Below, piece by piece: positions 7,771-18,200 of a stretch of DNA of 64,000 nucleotides. Origin of the DNA: Vogesella aquatica. GTDB lineage: Bacteria; Pseudomonadota; Gammaproteobacteria; Burkholderiales; Chromobacteriaceae. The notes beneath the pieces were generated by a model. That model worked only from the letters and a program-made list of their open reading frames with translations, did not search any database and had not been told where the DNA came from. Each line of letters opens with the position of its first letter. The first letter of the stretch is position 1. Where the stretch lies: positions 1 to 64,000 of the forward strand of contig NZ_JAQQLF010000005.1 of NCBI RefSeq assembly GCF_028548455.1, read 5' to 3'. The position numbers and the translations under genes are program-made.

Positions 7771-8177
7771 TACTTGCCGCACCAGATCTGCACTTCCTCG
7801 CGCGCACGTTTGAGCATGTCTTCGCGGCCGGCCTTGCTACCAGGACGGTCCAGCGCCGCCAGGTTGGCCTGGGCAGTTTTGCAGTTTTGCGCCTTCACGT
7901 CGCGGTTGTGCCTTTCAATGCGCTCGTTCAGCGCCTTCACATCCGCGTCCAGCCCGCCGGCAGACTGCCCCGCCGCCGCATCAGCAGGGGCCGAGGCCGC
8001 CTGGCGTGGCAGCTGCGCCCCGCCGGGGTAAACCTTCACCTTGTCTACCTTTTTGCCAGGTGGCGGCTGGTCGGAAAACACCACGCGGCCGTTGGCATCT
8101 ACCCATTTGTAGACCTCGGCCTGGGCCATGCCACTGGCAGCCAGCAGCAGCGCTGCTATCACTATGTCTTTTCTCAT
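7770..8177 (-). CDS. DUF4124 domain secreted protein
   Basis: A 135-residue small secreted protein. A signal peptide is clear ([20 protein letters not shown]), followed directly by the DUF4124 hallmark [20 protein letters not shown]. The C-terminal half is charged and probably helical, with two cysteines (AQNCKT and IWCGK) that could form a disulfide. DUF4124 proteins are common in beta- and gammaproteobacteria and their function is not established. Start 8177 was chosen because it begins the signal peptide; the longer frame adds nine residues before it. It is translationally coupled to uvrC. Confidence 0.8.
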   Translation of the reverse strand: MRKDIVIAALLLAASGMAQAEVYKWVDANGRVVFSDQPPPGKKVDKVKVYPGGAQLPRQAASAPADAAAGQSAGGLDADVKALNERIERHNRDVKAQNCKTAQANLAALDRPGSKAGREDMLKRAREEVQIWCGK

Positions 8178-8256
8178 GAAAACCGTCTTTGCAATCGGCA
8201 GCAAACGGCCACTTTATACACTGCATGCACACTATAGGCAAAACCGCCATCACATT

Positions 8257-8285
8257 TTGCACTTGGGGCAGCAGATCGGTATAAT
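8257..8285 (+). promoter_or_regulatory. sigma-70 promoter of guaB
   Basis: TTGCAC, a 17-base spacer, then a perfect TATAAT ending 29 bases before the guaB start codon. The region also separates the divergent DUF4124 gene. Confidence 0.75.
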
Positions 8286-8302
8286 GCGTTTTTGCCGCCT
8301 AA

Positions 8303-9778
<1,476 letters not shown>

Positions 9779-9787
9779 GCCCGCGCC

Positions 9788-9799
9788 AAGGTTGGCCGC
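9788..9799 (-). repeat. candidate uptake-like word GCGGCCAACCTT
   Basis: Exact copy on the minus strand, 10 bases after the guaB stop codon and just before its terminator hairpin. Confidence 0.7.
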
Positions 9800-9806
9800 A
9801 AAAAAT

Positions 9807-9830
9807 CCCGCAGCACGCTGCGGGGTTTTT
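9807..9830 (+). terminator. guaB terminator
   Basis: Stem CCCGCAGC/GCTGCGGG with a 2-base centre, followed by a T-rich tail (GTTTTTCTTT). AAAAAA before the stem makes it potentially active for the opposite strand as well. Confidence 0.85.
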
Positions 9831-9894
9831 CTTTGGCTACACAGCAAACAACCGCCAAACGTATCTGCACCGGCAAACGCAGCAGCCTGGCGAG

Positions 9895-10740
9895 CTACAC
9901 CAGCGGCGCCCAGATTTCGGTCAACAGGTCTTTCGGCGCGGTATCCTGCGGCGAATTCAGGTACGCCTCCACGCACGGCCGGTCGGCCAGCTGCTCGCCA
10001 CTGGCGGGCAGCCACACACCGTACAGCCAGCCATAAGCCTGCTCCAGCTCGCTGTACGGGCCGCGATGGCAGATCACCACGTAGCGCCCCGCCTCGATGC
10101 GCCACGCCTCCAGCCCGCCCGGCAAGCTAACGCCGGGCGGTAGCGTCAGGCACGCTGCCGAACGCAGCTGCCCGGCCGGTACCGCGCGCGGGTCGTCCAG
10201 ATAGATGCCGTACCAGCGGCTCTCCGGCCCCAGCCACGGGCGGGCCATCGCCCCCAGGCGCTCGAACGCCTGGCCTATCTGCATGTAATCGCCACGGTGC
10301 GGCAAGGCCGCTAGCGGCATGGCGTGATCCAGGGTACGGAATTCGGGGGTGTACATGGCATTCTCCAGTCGGGACAAGGTTTGCAGGCGCAGGACACAGT
10401 GCTGACGATAGCGCCCCGGCGGCATGCCATAGGCTAGACGGAAGGCACGCACAAAGGCGGCAGCGCTGCCATAACCTGCCCGCTGCGCCATCTGCTGCAC
10501 AGGCACCACGGGCTGACGCCGCAGCGCCAATGCGGCCAACTGCAGGCGCAAACGCTGGCGCGTGTCGTGCACGCTCTCGCCCATCACCGCCACGTAGGTG
10601 CGGTGAAAGTGATAGGGCGAAAAGTGCGCCATCTCGGCCAGCAGCGCCAGCGGCGTGTCGTGCTGCGGGTGCTGCCACAGGTAATGCACCACCTGCAGAA
10701 CACGCTGTACATGGCGCTGGCGGGTGTCGCTACTCGTCAT
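9895..10740 (-). CDS. AraC-family regulator with GyrI-like effector domain
   Basis: A 281-residue regulator. The N-terminal 105 residues hold the two AraC helix-turn-helix motifs (LALLAEMAHFSPYHFHRTYVA and VQQMAQRAGYGSAAAFVRAFR). Residues of about 125-281 form a GyrI/Rob-like small-molecule-binding domain (YAWLYGVW-type core, here YGWLYGVWLPASGEQL). Proteins of this design usually sense amphipathic or toxic compounds and control efflux or stress genes. AGGAG precedes the ATG. It is divergent from the alpha/beta hydrolase with about 57 bases between, so that hydrolase is a possible target. Confidence 0.85.
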   Translation of the reverse strand: MTSSDTRQRHVQRVLQVVHYLWQHPQHDTPLALLAEMAHFSPYHFHRTYVAVMGESVHDTRQRLRLQLAALALRRQPVVPVQQMAQRAGYGSAAAFVRAFRLAYGMPPGRYRQHCVLRLQTLSRLENAMYTPEFRTLDHAMPLAALPHRGDYMQIGQAFERLGAMARPWLGPESRWYGIYLDDPRAVPAGQLRSAACLTLPPGVSLPGGLEAWRIEAGRYVVICHRGPYSELEQAYGWLYGVWLPASGEQLADRPCVEAYLNSPQDTAPKDLLTEIWAPLV

Positions 10741-10797
10741 CTGTCTCCTCCTGTGCGTACACTAGGCGCCTCCGATTGATTCAGGTTGCGATTCTGC

Positions 10798-11691
10798 ATG
10801 CACCCCACCCTGCCCTACCAGCCACAGCAGCAGCCGCGCAGCGAGTGGCATACTTTCAATGGCCACGCCTACCATATCCGCCGCTGGGGCCAGCCCGATG
10901 CCCCCCTGCTGGTGATGCTGCACGGCTGGATGGATTGCGCCGACACGTTCCAGTTTGTCGCCGACCACCTGGCAGGCGGCTGGCAGATCGTGGCACCAGA
11001 CTGGCGCGGCTTCGGCCACAGCGCGTGGAACCACGGTAGCTATTACTCGCCCGACTACCTGGCCGACCTGGACGCCCTGCTGCAGCACTACAGCCCGCAC
11101 CGTGCGGCCAACCTGGTCGGCCACAGCATGGGCGCGATGGTAGCCGGCCTGTACGCCGGCATCCGCCCCGATCGCGTGGCACGGCTGGCGCTGGTAGAAG
11201 GCTTTGGTCTGGCCGCCACCCGCCCGGCCGAGGCACCGGGCCGCTACGCGCGCTGGCTGCGCGAAAAACAGCAAGCTCCGGCCTTTAGCACCGTGGGCAG
11301 CCTGGATGACGTGGCCGCCAAACTGCAGGCGCGCAACCCGCGCATGGCGCTGCCTTACGCGCAGCACATGGCTGCCGCGCTGTGCCAGCAGCAACACGGC
11401 CAGTGGCAATACCGCGCCGACCCACGCCACAAGATGGTAAACCCGGCGCTGTACCGGCTGGAAGAAGCCAAAGCCTGCTGGCAGCACATCAGCGCGCCGG
11501 TATTGTGGGTGATAGGCGGCGATATGTGGGACCACCCCATGGCCAAGGGCGTATTCGATACGCTGCCAGAGCGCCGCGCCTGCTTTGCCACGCTGACAGA
11601 AACCACCATCGCCGACGCCGGCCACATGATCCAGTGGGAGCAACCCGCCGCACTGGCCGATACCTTGGCCGCGTTCTTTGCTTATGCATAA
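10798..11691 (+). CDS. alpha/beta hydrolase
   Basis: A 297-residue alpha/beta hydrolase. The oxyanion motif is in MLHGWMDCADTF, the nucleophile elbow is Gly108-His109-Ser110-Met-Gly, and the catalytic His276 lies in DAGHMIQWEQP near the C-terminus. No signal peptide is seen, so it is probably cytoplasmic. The substrate cannot be inferred; esters, lactones or thioesters are all possible. The ATG at 10798 is preferred; another in-frame ATG lies four codons upstream. It is divergent from the AraC/GyrI regulator and is followed within about 40 bases by an aminotransferase on the same strand, so the two may be co-transcribed. Confidence 0.82.
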   Translation: MHPTLPYQPQQQPRSEWHTFNGHAYHIRRWGQPDAPLLVMLHGWMDCADTFQFVADHLAGGWQIVAPDWRGFGHSAWNHGSYYSPDYLADLDALLQHYSPHRAANLVGHSMGAMVAGLYAGIRPDRVARLALVEGFGLAATRPAEAPGRYARWLREKQQAPAFSTVGSLDDVAAKLQARNPRMALPYAQHMAAALCQQQHGQWQYRADPRHKMVNPALYRLEEAKACWQHISAPVLWVIGGDMWDHPMAKGVFDTLPERRACFATLTETTIADAGHMIQWEQPAALADTLAAFFAYA

Positions 11692-11727
11692 CCGGCATGG
11701 CGCGCCGGCGCGTTTTGCCTTAGTGTC

Positions 11728-12840
11728 ATGCCATCAGCTTTTATGGATACCGCCATGCCACGCTACGCCCGCCACCTGCAAGACGTCACCATCGCCAACC
11801 CGTTTCCCGGCCTACCCAGGCTGGAAGCGCTGATCGGCCGCCGCATCGACAGCCGTATCGGCTCCAACGAAAGCATGGCCATCGCCGGCCACACCGTCAG
11901 CCAGCAATGGGGCGAGGCGCTGTACGAACTGGCGCGGCTATACCCGGACCCGTACGCAGGCGCCATCCGCCAGCGCGCCGCGGCGCTCAACGGCGTGGAG
12001 GCGGCCAACGTGGTGGTGGATGCCGGCGCCGACAGCCTGATCGCGCTCTTCCTGCGTGCCCGCGTTTCGCCGGGCGACGTGGTGGTGTGCACCGCCGGCA
12101 CCTACCCCACCTTCCGCTACTTTGCCGAAGGCGTGGGCGCCCGCGTGGTGGAAGTGCCCTATGCGCAGCACGGCGACAGCCTGGTGAATGACCTGCCCGC
12201 CCTGCTGGCCGCCGTGCAGCAGCACCAGGCCGCGCTGCTATACCTGGCCAACCCCGATAACCCGACCGGCAGCTACCTGCCCTTGGCCGAGGTCACCGCG
12301 CTGCGCGCTGCGCTGCCGGCCGACACCTTCCTGCTGCTGGACGAGGCCTATATCGACTTTTGCGACCAGGCCGAGCGCCAGGGCACACTGCCCGATACCG
12401 CCCGCCTGCGCACGCTGTCCAAAGCGCACGGCCTGGCCGGCCTGCGCATCGGCTATGCGCTGGCACCGGCCGAATGGGTGGCCAAGGCCGACCAGATCCG
12501 CACCCAGTACGGCACCTCCAGCGTGGCACAAGCCGCTGCGGTCGCCGCGCTGGACCAGCCCGAATGCAGCCAGCGGCTGATTGCCGACACGCTGGCGCTA
12601 CGCGACCAGCTGCAACAGGCGCTGCAGCAAGGCGGGCTGCGCATCATCCCGTCGCACACCAATTTCCTGGCGATCGTCTACCCGGACGCCGACACGGCGC
12701 TGGCGCGCCAAAAAGCGCTGTGGCTTCAAGGCGTTGCCGTGCATCGCCCGCCGCACGCGGCCATGCAGCACGTGCTGCGCATTACAGCCCATCCGGACTC
12801 ACTTGCAAAAAAGGTGATCCAGATACTGATTTCGCCATGA
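11728..12840 (+). CDS. PLP-dependent class I/II aminotransferase (HisC-like)
   Basis: A 370-residue fold-type I aminotransferase. The cofactor motifs are visible: YLANPDNPTGSY, the aspartate in LLLDEAYIDF, and the Schiff-base lysine Lys232 in TLSKAHGLAGLRIGY. The arrangement resembles histidinol-phosphate aminotransferase and related threonine-phosphate decarboxylases. The gene is not in a his operon, so the substrate is uncertain and arogenate or other amino acid transamination is possible. ATGs at codons 6 and 10 are alternative starts, since no strong ribosome site decides between them. Confidence 0.82.
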   Translation: MPSAFMDTAMPRYARHLQDVTIANPFPGLPRLEALIGRRIDSRIGSNESMAIAGHTVSQQWGEALYELARLYPDPYAGAIRQRAAALNGVEAANVVVDAGADSLIALFLRARVSPGDVVVCTAGTYPTFRYFAEGVGARVVEVPYAQHGDSLVNDLPALLAAVQQHQAALLYLANPDNPTGSYLPLAEVTALRAALPADTFLLLDEAYIDFCDQAERQGTLPDTARLRTLSKAHGLAGLRIGYALAPAEWVAKADQIRTQYGTSSVAQAAAVAALDQPECSQRLIADTLALRDQLQQALQQGGLRIIPSHTNFLAIVYPDADTALARQKALWLQGVAVHRPPHAAMQHVLRITAHPDSLAKKVIQILISP

Positions 12841-12908
12841 AATACCCCGCCTTCACTGCTAGAATGAGTTGAAATTCCTATAACCCAGCCTATACCGGAT
12901 CCTTAGCA

Positions 12909-13769
12909 ATGAAGGTCCCTCAATTCGACGCCAATACCACAGCCGATCTGGTGCGCAACCTGGTGATTCCGCCTCGTCCCGAAATCCTGGACAAGCTGGT
13001 CGCCCTGCGTAGCAACCCGGACATGAGCCTGATGGACGTGGCCGACATCATCGGCAGCGACCTGGGGCTGTCTGCCGCCATCCTGAAAGCGGCCAACAGC
13101 CCGTTTTTTGGTAGTGGCCGTACCCTGACATCCATACTGCAGGCAGTAAACCTGCTGGGCGAACGCAATATCATTCACCTGGTGCACGGCCTGTTGCTAC
13201 GCCTGACGCTAACCAGCCAGAACCCGCCGGTCATCGAGCAGTTCTGGGAACGCACCATGCACGAGGCGTCCATCGCTGCCAGCCTGTGTGAAAAACTGGG
13301 CCGCCCGGCGGACGAATGCCAGAGCTTTGCGCTATTCCGCAGCTGCGGCATCGCCGTGATGCTGATGCGCTACCCCAACTACGAGCGTACGCTGCGCCTG
13401 ATTACCCAGGCGCGCGACCGCCAGATCAGCAAGATCGAGCAGGAGTTCCATGGCACCAGCCACGACGTGGTGGGCTACCTGGTAGCACGTACCTGGAACA
13501 TGCCGGAAGACTTTGGCCAGGCCATCTTGCTGCAGCACAACCCGGACCTGTTCCAGGACAGCAACGACGAGCTGCTGGACCACAGCCACAAGATGATGAT
13601 TGCCGTTGCCCGCGCCGCGCAGCACATCTGGCGCACCAGCACCGACCAGAATGGCGACCCGGGCTGGAAAGACCGCGCAGAAGAGCTGATCGCCTACCTG
13701 GGCATGCACGAGGTGGAGTTCGAAGACTGGGTGGATGAAATGCACGACCGCATCCACGCCGGCCTGTAA
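12909..13769 (+). CDS. HDOD domain protein
   Basis: A 286-residue protein made of one HDOD domain (about residues 15-215), a degenerate HD-type phosphohydrolase fold found in regulatory and signalling proteins of proteobacteria. Typical features are PPRPEILDKLVALRSNP, DIIGSDLGLSAAILKAANS and the helix with AVNLLGERNI. The catalytic HD pair of true phosphohydrolases is not evident, so a binding or scaffold role is more likely. No other domain is fused. It ends at a strong terminator shared with the convergent hslO. Confidence 0.82.
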   Translation: MKVPQFDANTTADLVRNLVIPPRPEILDKLVALRSNPDMSLMDVADIIGSDLGLSAAILKAANSPFFGSGRTLTSILQAVNLLGERNIIHLVHGLLLRLTLTSQNPPVIEQFWERTMHEASIAASLCEKLGRPADECQSFALFRSCGIAVMLMRYPNYERTLRLITQARDRQISKIEQEFHGTSHDVVGYLVARTWNMPEDFGQAILLQHNPDLFQDSNDELLDHSHKMMIAVARAAQHIWRTSTDQNGDPGWKDRAEELIAYLGMHEVEFEDWVDEMHDRIHAGL

Positions 13770-13780
13770 GCCACGCAAAC

Positions 13781-13806
13781 AAAAACCCGCCAGCTGGCGG
13801 GTTTTT
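13781..13806. terminator. bidirectional terminator between HDOD gene and hslO
   Basis: A perfect palindromic hairpin with AAAAACCCGCCAG and its complement, flanked by A and T runs on both sides. It can stop both convergent transcripts. Confidence 0.9.
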
Positions 13807-13824
13807 GTTTTACTGTGGTGCTGG

Positions 13825-14703
13825 CTAGTGGCGCTGCTGCTCGGCGCGCACCGCGGCCACCACATCCATACCGAACAGCGTGTTCACGTCTTCGTCGTCA
13901 AATACGTAACGTTGGCCGCAGTATTCGCAGCCCACCTCTATGCTGCCCTGCTCCAGCACCACGCTGGCTACCTCTTCGCCGCCCAGCAGCTTCAGCATAT
14001 CGCCCACGCGCTCGGCGCTGCAGTTGCAGGCAAAGCTGACCTGGGCCGGGTCGAAAATGCGCACCGCGTCCTGGTGGTACAGGCGGTACAGGATATCCAG
14101 TGCGTCCAGTTTCAGCAGCTCGTCCTGCTGCAGGGTTCCCGCCAGCGCTTTAACGTGCGGCCAACCTTCGGCATCGCCATGGCCATCGGGCAGGCGCTGC
14201 AGCAGCAGGCCGGCGGCAGTCTCGTCGTTACAGGCCAGCACCAGATGGGTTTCCAGCTGCTCGGAACGCAGCATGTAGTTTTGCAGCATGGCGGCAATGC
14301 TGTCGCCTTCCAGCGCCACAATACCCTGCCACGGCTCGCCGTCTTTAGGCTCCAGCGTAATGACAAAGGTGCCGCCTTCGCCCAGCAGTTCGGCCAGCGG
14401 GGCATCGGCAATACCATCGTCAAAGCGGGCGGTAGCTCGTACCGTGCGGTCGTTGGTACATTCGGCCACAGCCAGGCGCAACGCGCCCTTGCCGTGCAGC
14501 TGCATGATCAGCGTGCCGTCAAACTTCAGGTTGGCCGCCAGCAGGCTGCTGGCCGCCAGCATCTGGCCCAGCACATGGCGGATAGCCGGCGGGTATTGAT
14601 GGCGCGCCATCACCTCTTGCCAGGCGCTGTCCATGCGTACCAGTGCGCCACGCACAGGTATGCCGTCAAACAGGAAGCGTTGCAGCGTGTTGTGTTGGCT
14701 CAT
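13825..14703 (-). CDS. hslO: Hsp33 redox-regulated chaperone
   Basis: A 292-residue Hsp33 holdase that is switched on by oxidation and unfolding. The C-terminal zinc site has the four conserved cysteines in CNC and CEYC (motif CxC...CxxC). The N-terminal domain carries RGALVRMDSAWQEVMARH. AAAGGA lies before the ATG. The start overlaps the stop of the upstream proteasome-like gene (ATGA), so the two are translationally coupled: a chaperone for oxidised proteins made together with a peptidase. Confidence 0.95.
   Translation of the reverse strand: MSQHNTLQRFLFDGIPVRGALVRMDSAWQEVMARHQYPPAIRHVLGQMLAASSLLAANLKFDGTLIMQLHGKGALRLAVAECTNDRTVRATARFDDGIADAPLAELLGEGGTFVITLEPKDGEPWQGIVALEGDSIAAMLQNYMLRSEQLETHLVLACNDETAAGLLLQRLPDGHGDAEGWPHVKALAGTLQQDELLKLDALDILYRLYHQDAVRIFDPAQVSFACNCSAERVGDMLKLLGGEEVASVVLEQGSIEVGCEYCGQRYVFDDEDVNTLFGMDVVAAVRAEQQRH
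14157..14168 (+). repeat. candidate uptake-like word inside hslO
   Basis: Exact copy of GCGGCCAACCTT preceded by T, within the hslO coding sequence. Confidence 0.6.
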
Positions 14704-15284
14704 GAGCGGGTGTCCTTTTCTTTCTGAATAGTGTGAATCGTCAACGGCAGTGCGGAGCTGGCGTCGAACTCGCAGCCGGCACGGATAGCCGCTTCGGCAA
14801 TCTGGCCGGCCGTCATGTCGGTATCAAACAGGGCGTGCATGGCGCCCATGGCAAACTTGCGCCCCGAGCCTATGGCCCAGTAACGGGCAAACTGGTACAC
14901 CTCGCGCATGGGGTAAACACCAAAAATGCCATTGGCATTAGCCACTAGCACCATCATCTGGCTGGACTCGTACGGGTCGTCTTCCTCTTCTTCCGGGCGC
15001 AGATAGAAGTGGTCTTTCAGCTTGGGGTGAATCTTGCGAAAAGTTTCGAACAAGCCGGCACGGCTGCCGAAATCGCGCGATTTCATGCCTTTCAGTGCCG
15101 ATTGCAATACCAGGTCGTGCGCCGCCGAGCCGGCAATGGCCAGGTAGCTGTCGCCCAGCTTGAAGATCTTGTTGCTGTACACATCGTAGGCAGCCAGCAG
15201 CTTCTGGTCGTCGCCAAAGGTGGTCTGGCTGTCTGCGGCGATGGCAATCTCTGCCCCCTTGCTCACTACGACGATGGTGGTCAT
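14700..15284 (-). CDS. proteasome-type Ntn-hydrolase (betaproteobacterial proteasome homologue, BPH-like)
   Basis: A 194-residue protein starting MTTIVVVSKGAEIAIAADS, the proteasome/HslV-type N-terminus in which Met removal exposes a catalytic Thr1. In mature numbering Asp17 is conserved, and a lysine in SNKIFKL (about Lys38) is the candidate for the catalytic lysine. The rest (FETFRKIHPKLKDHFYL and YESSQMMVLVANANGIFGVY) differs from HslV and matches my memory of the BPH family, a stand-alone proteasome relative found mainly in betaproteobacteria. No HslU-type ATPase is adjacent. AAAGG precedes the ATG at 15284. It overlaps hslO by ATGA. Confidence 0.82.
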   Translation of the reverse strand: MTTIVVVSKGAEIAIAADSQTTFGDDQKLLAAYDVYSNKIFKLGDSYLAIAGSAAHDLVLQSALKGMKSRDFGSRAGLFETFRKIHPKLKDHFYLRPEEEEDDPYESSQMMVLVANANGIFGVYPMREVYQFARYWAIGSGRKFAMGAMHALFDTDMTAGQIAEAAIRAGCEFDASSALPLTIHTIQKEKDTRS

Positions 15285-15465
15285 GCCCGCCTTTCTGTTG
15301 GGTCTGGCCGGCAACAGCACCATTGCTGGCCAGCCCAGGAAAACACATATCGGGATTTTCTCATAAATCACAAGCCCACCCCAAGGCAGTGGCCCGGCAG
15401 AATGCCGCTTGGCGCGGCCGCCCCTGCATGAAACAATAGGCCATCTACTGAACACGGACACCCCC

Positions 15466-16308
15466 ATGTGCCAGCTTTTGGGCATGAACTGCAATACGCC
15501 CACCGACATCCTGTTTTCCTTTGAAGGCTTCCACCGCCGCGGCGGGCTCACCGACCACCACGCTGACGGCTGGGGCATTGCCTTTTTCGAGGGCAAGGGC
15601 GTGCGCCTGTACCTGGACGACAAACCGTCTGCCGATTCGCCTGTGGCGGCGCTGGTGCGCCAATACCCGATCAAATCGGAAAACGTGATTGCGCACATCC
15701 GCAAGGCCACGCAGGGCGAGGTAAACCTGGCCAACTGCCACCCGTTCCAGCGTGAAATCTGGGGCCAGTACTGGATTTTTGCCCACAACGGCAATCTGGT
15801 GGATTTTGCGCCCGCACCCGGCTGCCACTACAACCCGGTGGGCAGCACAGACTCCGAGGCCGCGTTTTGCTACATCATGGAACAGCTGCGCCAGCGCTGG
15901 TGCACTGCGCCCTCGCTGGACGAGCTGTTCGAGGCCATCGAAGGCTTGGCCGCCACGCTGCGTGGCTACGGCGTGTTCAACTTCATGCTGTCCAACGGCC
16001 AGTGGCTGTTTACCCATTGCTCTACCAAGCTGCACTACATCGTGCGCAAGGCGCCATTCCCCACCGCCCACCTGGTGGACGACGACGTGACGGTGGATTT
16101 CTCCACCGTCACCACGCCGGACGACCGCGTAGCGGTGATTGCCACCGTACCGCTCACCGACAACGAACAGTGGACCGCCATGCAGGATGGCGAGCTGGCC
16201 TTGTTTACCGATGGCATTGTGCGGCGTAGCAGCGTGACACTACCGGCCACACGCATTGCACCGTGCTGCACGAATGCTGCAAAACCGTCTGATCCAGCGC
16301 AAATCTAG
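15466..16308 (+). CDS. class II glutamine amidotransferase (YafJ-like)
   Basis: A 280-residue Ntn-hydrolase amidotransferase. Removal of Met exposes the nucleophile Cys2 (MCQLLGMNC). Other conserved elements are HADGWGIAFF, the arginine in AHIRKATQG, FAHNGNLVDF and GSTDSEAAF. The protein is a stand-alone glutaminase domain like E. coli YafJ, with no synthase partner visible; its acceptor is unknown. The start at 15466 is fixed by the need for Cys at position 2; the longer frame would bury it. It is divergent from the proteasome-like gene. Confidence 0.88.
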   Translation: MCQLLGMNCNTPTDILFSFEGFHRRGGLTDHHADGWGIAFFEGKGVRLYLDDKPSADSPVAALVRQYPIKSENVIAHIRKATQGEVNLANCHPFQREIWGQYWIFAHNGNLVDFAPAPGCHYNPVGSTDSEAAFCYIMEQLRQRWCTAPSLDELFEAIEGLAATLRGYGVFNFMLSNGQWLFTHCSTKLHYIVRKAPFPTAHLVDDDVTVDFSTVTTPDDRVAVIATVPLTDNEQWTAMQDGELALFTDGIVRRSSVTLPATRIAPCCTNAAKPSDPAQI

Positions 16309-16391
16309 CCGCTTTACACCAGGCAGGGCTGGCTAGCCATTTCGATAGCACCGTATGCTGGAGAAATGAGCCACCCACCGGACCTGCCAGC

Positions 16392-18200
16392 ATGAGCCGC
16401 TTCGACTTTACCCATCCGCCGTTTACCCACCTGAGCCCGCACGAACGACAGGCACTGGAGGGCGCGGCGGATATCGTGTTCCTCGATAACGACGAAGTCA
16501 TCATGGCGCCGGGTGACAGCGTGGACAGCCTGTATGTGCTGATCAAGGGGGTGGTGCGCGAAATGGCCGACGACGAAGTGCTGGCCGTGTACCACGCGCA
16601 AGACACCTTCGACGCCCGCGCCATGGTGGCCGGTGTGGCCACACAGCGCTTTGTGGTGCACGAAGAGGCGCTGGCCTACTGCCTGCCGCGTGCCATGGTG
16701 ATGCAGCTCACCGAAAGCAACCCGCGCTTTGGCGCATTTTTCTACGCCAGCGTGGCGCAAAAATTCGGCGCACTGGCGCAAAACGCCGGCACCCGCGAGC
16801 TGCAAACCCTGCTCACGGCCACCGTGCGCGACGCCTGCAGCCGCTTGCCGGTCTTTGCCGACGGCCAGGACAGCGTACTGGACGCTGCCCGCATCATGAA
16901 GCAACGTAAAAGCAAGTCCATCCTGGTACGCTACCTGGGCCAGCTGGGCATGTTCACCACTACCGATTTTCGCGACACTATCCTGAACGAACTGCCTGCC
17001 AGCACACCGCTGCACCAGGTATGCCACTTCAACCTGATTACCACCGATATCGACGGTTTCCTGTTTGACGCACTGCTAACCATGACGCAGCGCAACATCC
17101 GCCGCCTGGTGGTGATGGACCAGGGCGAGCCGGTGGGCATTCTGGCGCAGGTTGATATCCTGTCCTATTTCTCCAACCACTCGCACCTGATTGCCCACAA
17201 GCTGGAACGCGCTGACACCCTGGACGAGCTGCAGGACATCGCCGGCCAGATCACCCGGCTGGTGGGCATCCTGTCCAGCCACGGGGTCAAGGCACCACAG
17301 CTGGGCCGCCTGGTACAGGCACTGAATGCGCGGCTGTTCGAGCGCACCTGGCAGCTGATCGCCCTGCCGGAAGTCGTCGCCAACAGCTGCCTGATTGTCA
17401 TGGGTTCGGAAGGCCGTGGCGAACAGATCCTGAAAACCGACCAGGACAACGCACTGATCATCCGCGACGGCTTTGACCACCCCACACTGCCAGGCGCCTG
17501 CCAGGCATTCAGCGATGCGCTGGCACGCTTTGGCTACCCGCCTTGCCCCGGACGCATCATGGTAAGCAACCCGCAGTGGTGCCAGCACGAGCAAGGCATG
17601 CGCGACCAGCTATATCGCTGGCTCTATCTGCCGGACGGCGACGCGCTGATGAACCTGGCCATCTTTGTGGATGCCGAAGCGGTTGCCGGCGACCACACGC
17701 TGCTGGCGCACAGCAAACACTATCTGAACAGCCTGCTATCCGACGATGAAAGCTTCTACGCGCGCTTTGCCCGCGCCATCGAGCAATTCGACACGCCCCT
17801 GGGCTTCTTTGCCCAGCTGCTCACGCGCGAGCAGAACGGCGAAGCCACGCTAGACATCAAGAAAGGTGGCATCTTCCCCATCGTGCACGGCATACGTTCA
17901 CTGGCTTTGCGCCACAATATCGCGGCCAACAATACCTTCGAGCGCCTGCAGCGCCTGGCAGAAAACGGCCACCTGGAGCGGGAGTTCGCCAACGACATCA
18001 ACGAAACCCTGGCTTTCCTGCTGGGCCTGCGCCTGAGCCATGGCCTGGCCGACCTGGAAGACGGCCGCCCGGCCAGCAACCTGATTCGCCCCGACCGCCT
18101 GTCCACACTGGAAAAAGACCTGCTCAAAGACGCTCTGGCGCTGGTGAAGAAATTCAAGAACCTGCTGCGCCACCAGTTCCGCCTGGGGGCCGTAGCATGA
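16392..18200 (+). CDS. cNMP-binding/CBS/DUF294 nucleotidyltransferase protein
   Basis: A 602-residue cytoplasmic signalling protein. In order: a cyclic-nucleotide-binding domain (about 10-130, with APGDSVDSLYVLIKG), two CBS domains (about 150-270, MKQRKSKSILVRYL and MTQRNIRRLVVMDQG), a DUF294 nucleotidyltransferase domain with the motif GSEGRGEQILKTDQDNAL near residue 338, and the DUF294 C-terminal helical domain (about 460-600). Related proteins resemble GlnD-like nucleotidyltransferases and are often found beside acetate permease actP. Here actP is absent. The next gene, an exonuclease, overlaps by ATGA. Confidence 0.88.
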   Translation: MSRFDFTHPPFTHLSPHERQALEGAADIVFLDNDEVIMAPGDSVDSLYVLIKGVVREMADDEVLAVYHAQDTFDARAMVAGVATQRFVVHEEALAYCLPRAMVMQLTESNPRFGAFFYASVAQKFGALAQNAGTRELQTLLTATVRDACSRLPVFADGQDSVLDAARIMKQRKSKSILVRYLGQLGMFTTTDFRDTILNELPASTPLHQVCHFNLITTDIDGFLFDALLTMTQRNIRRLVVMDQGEPVGILAQVDILSYFSNHSHLIAHKLERADTLDELQDIAGQITRLVGILSSHGVKAPQLGRLVQALNARLFERTWQLIALPEVVANSCLIVMGSEGRGEQILKTDQDNALIIRDGFDHPTLPGACQAFSDALARFGYPPCPGRIMVSNPQWCQHEQGMRDQLYRWLYLPDGDALMNLAIFVDAEAVAGDHTLLAHSKHYLNSLLSDDESFYARFARAIEQFDTPLGFFAQLLTREQNGEATLDIKKGGIFPIVHGIRSLALRHNIAANNTFERLQRLAENGHLEREFANDINETLAFLLGLRLSHGLADLEDGRPASNLIRPDRLSTLEKDLLKDALALVKKFKNLLRHQFRLGAVA

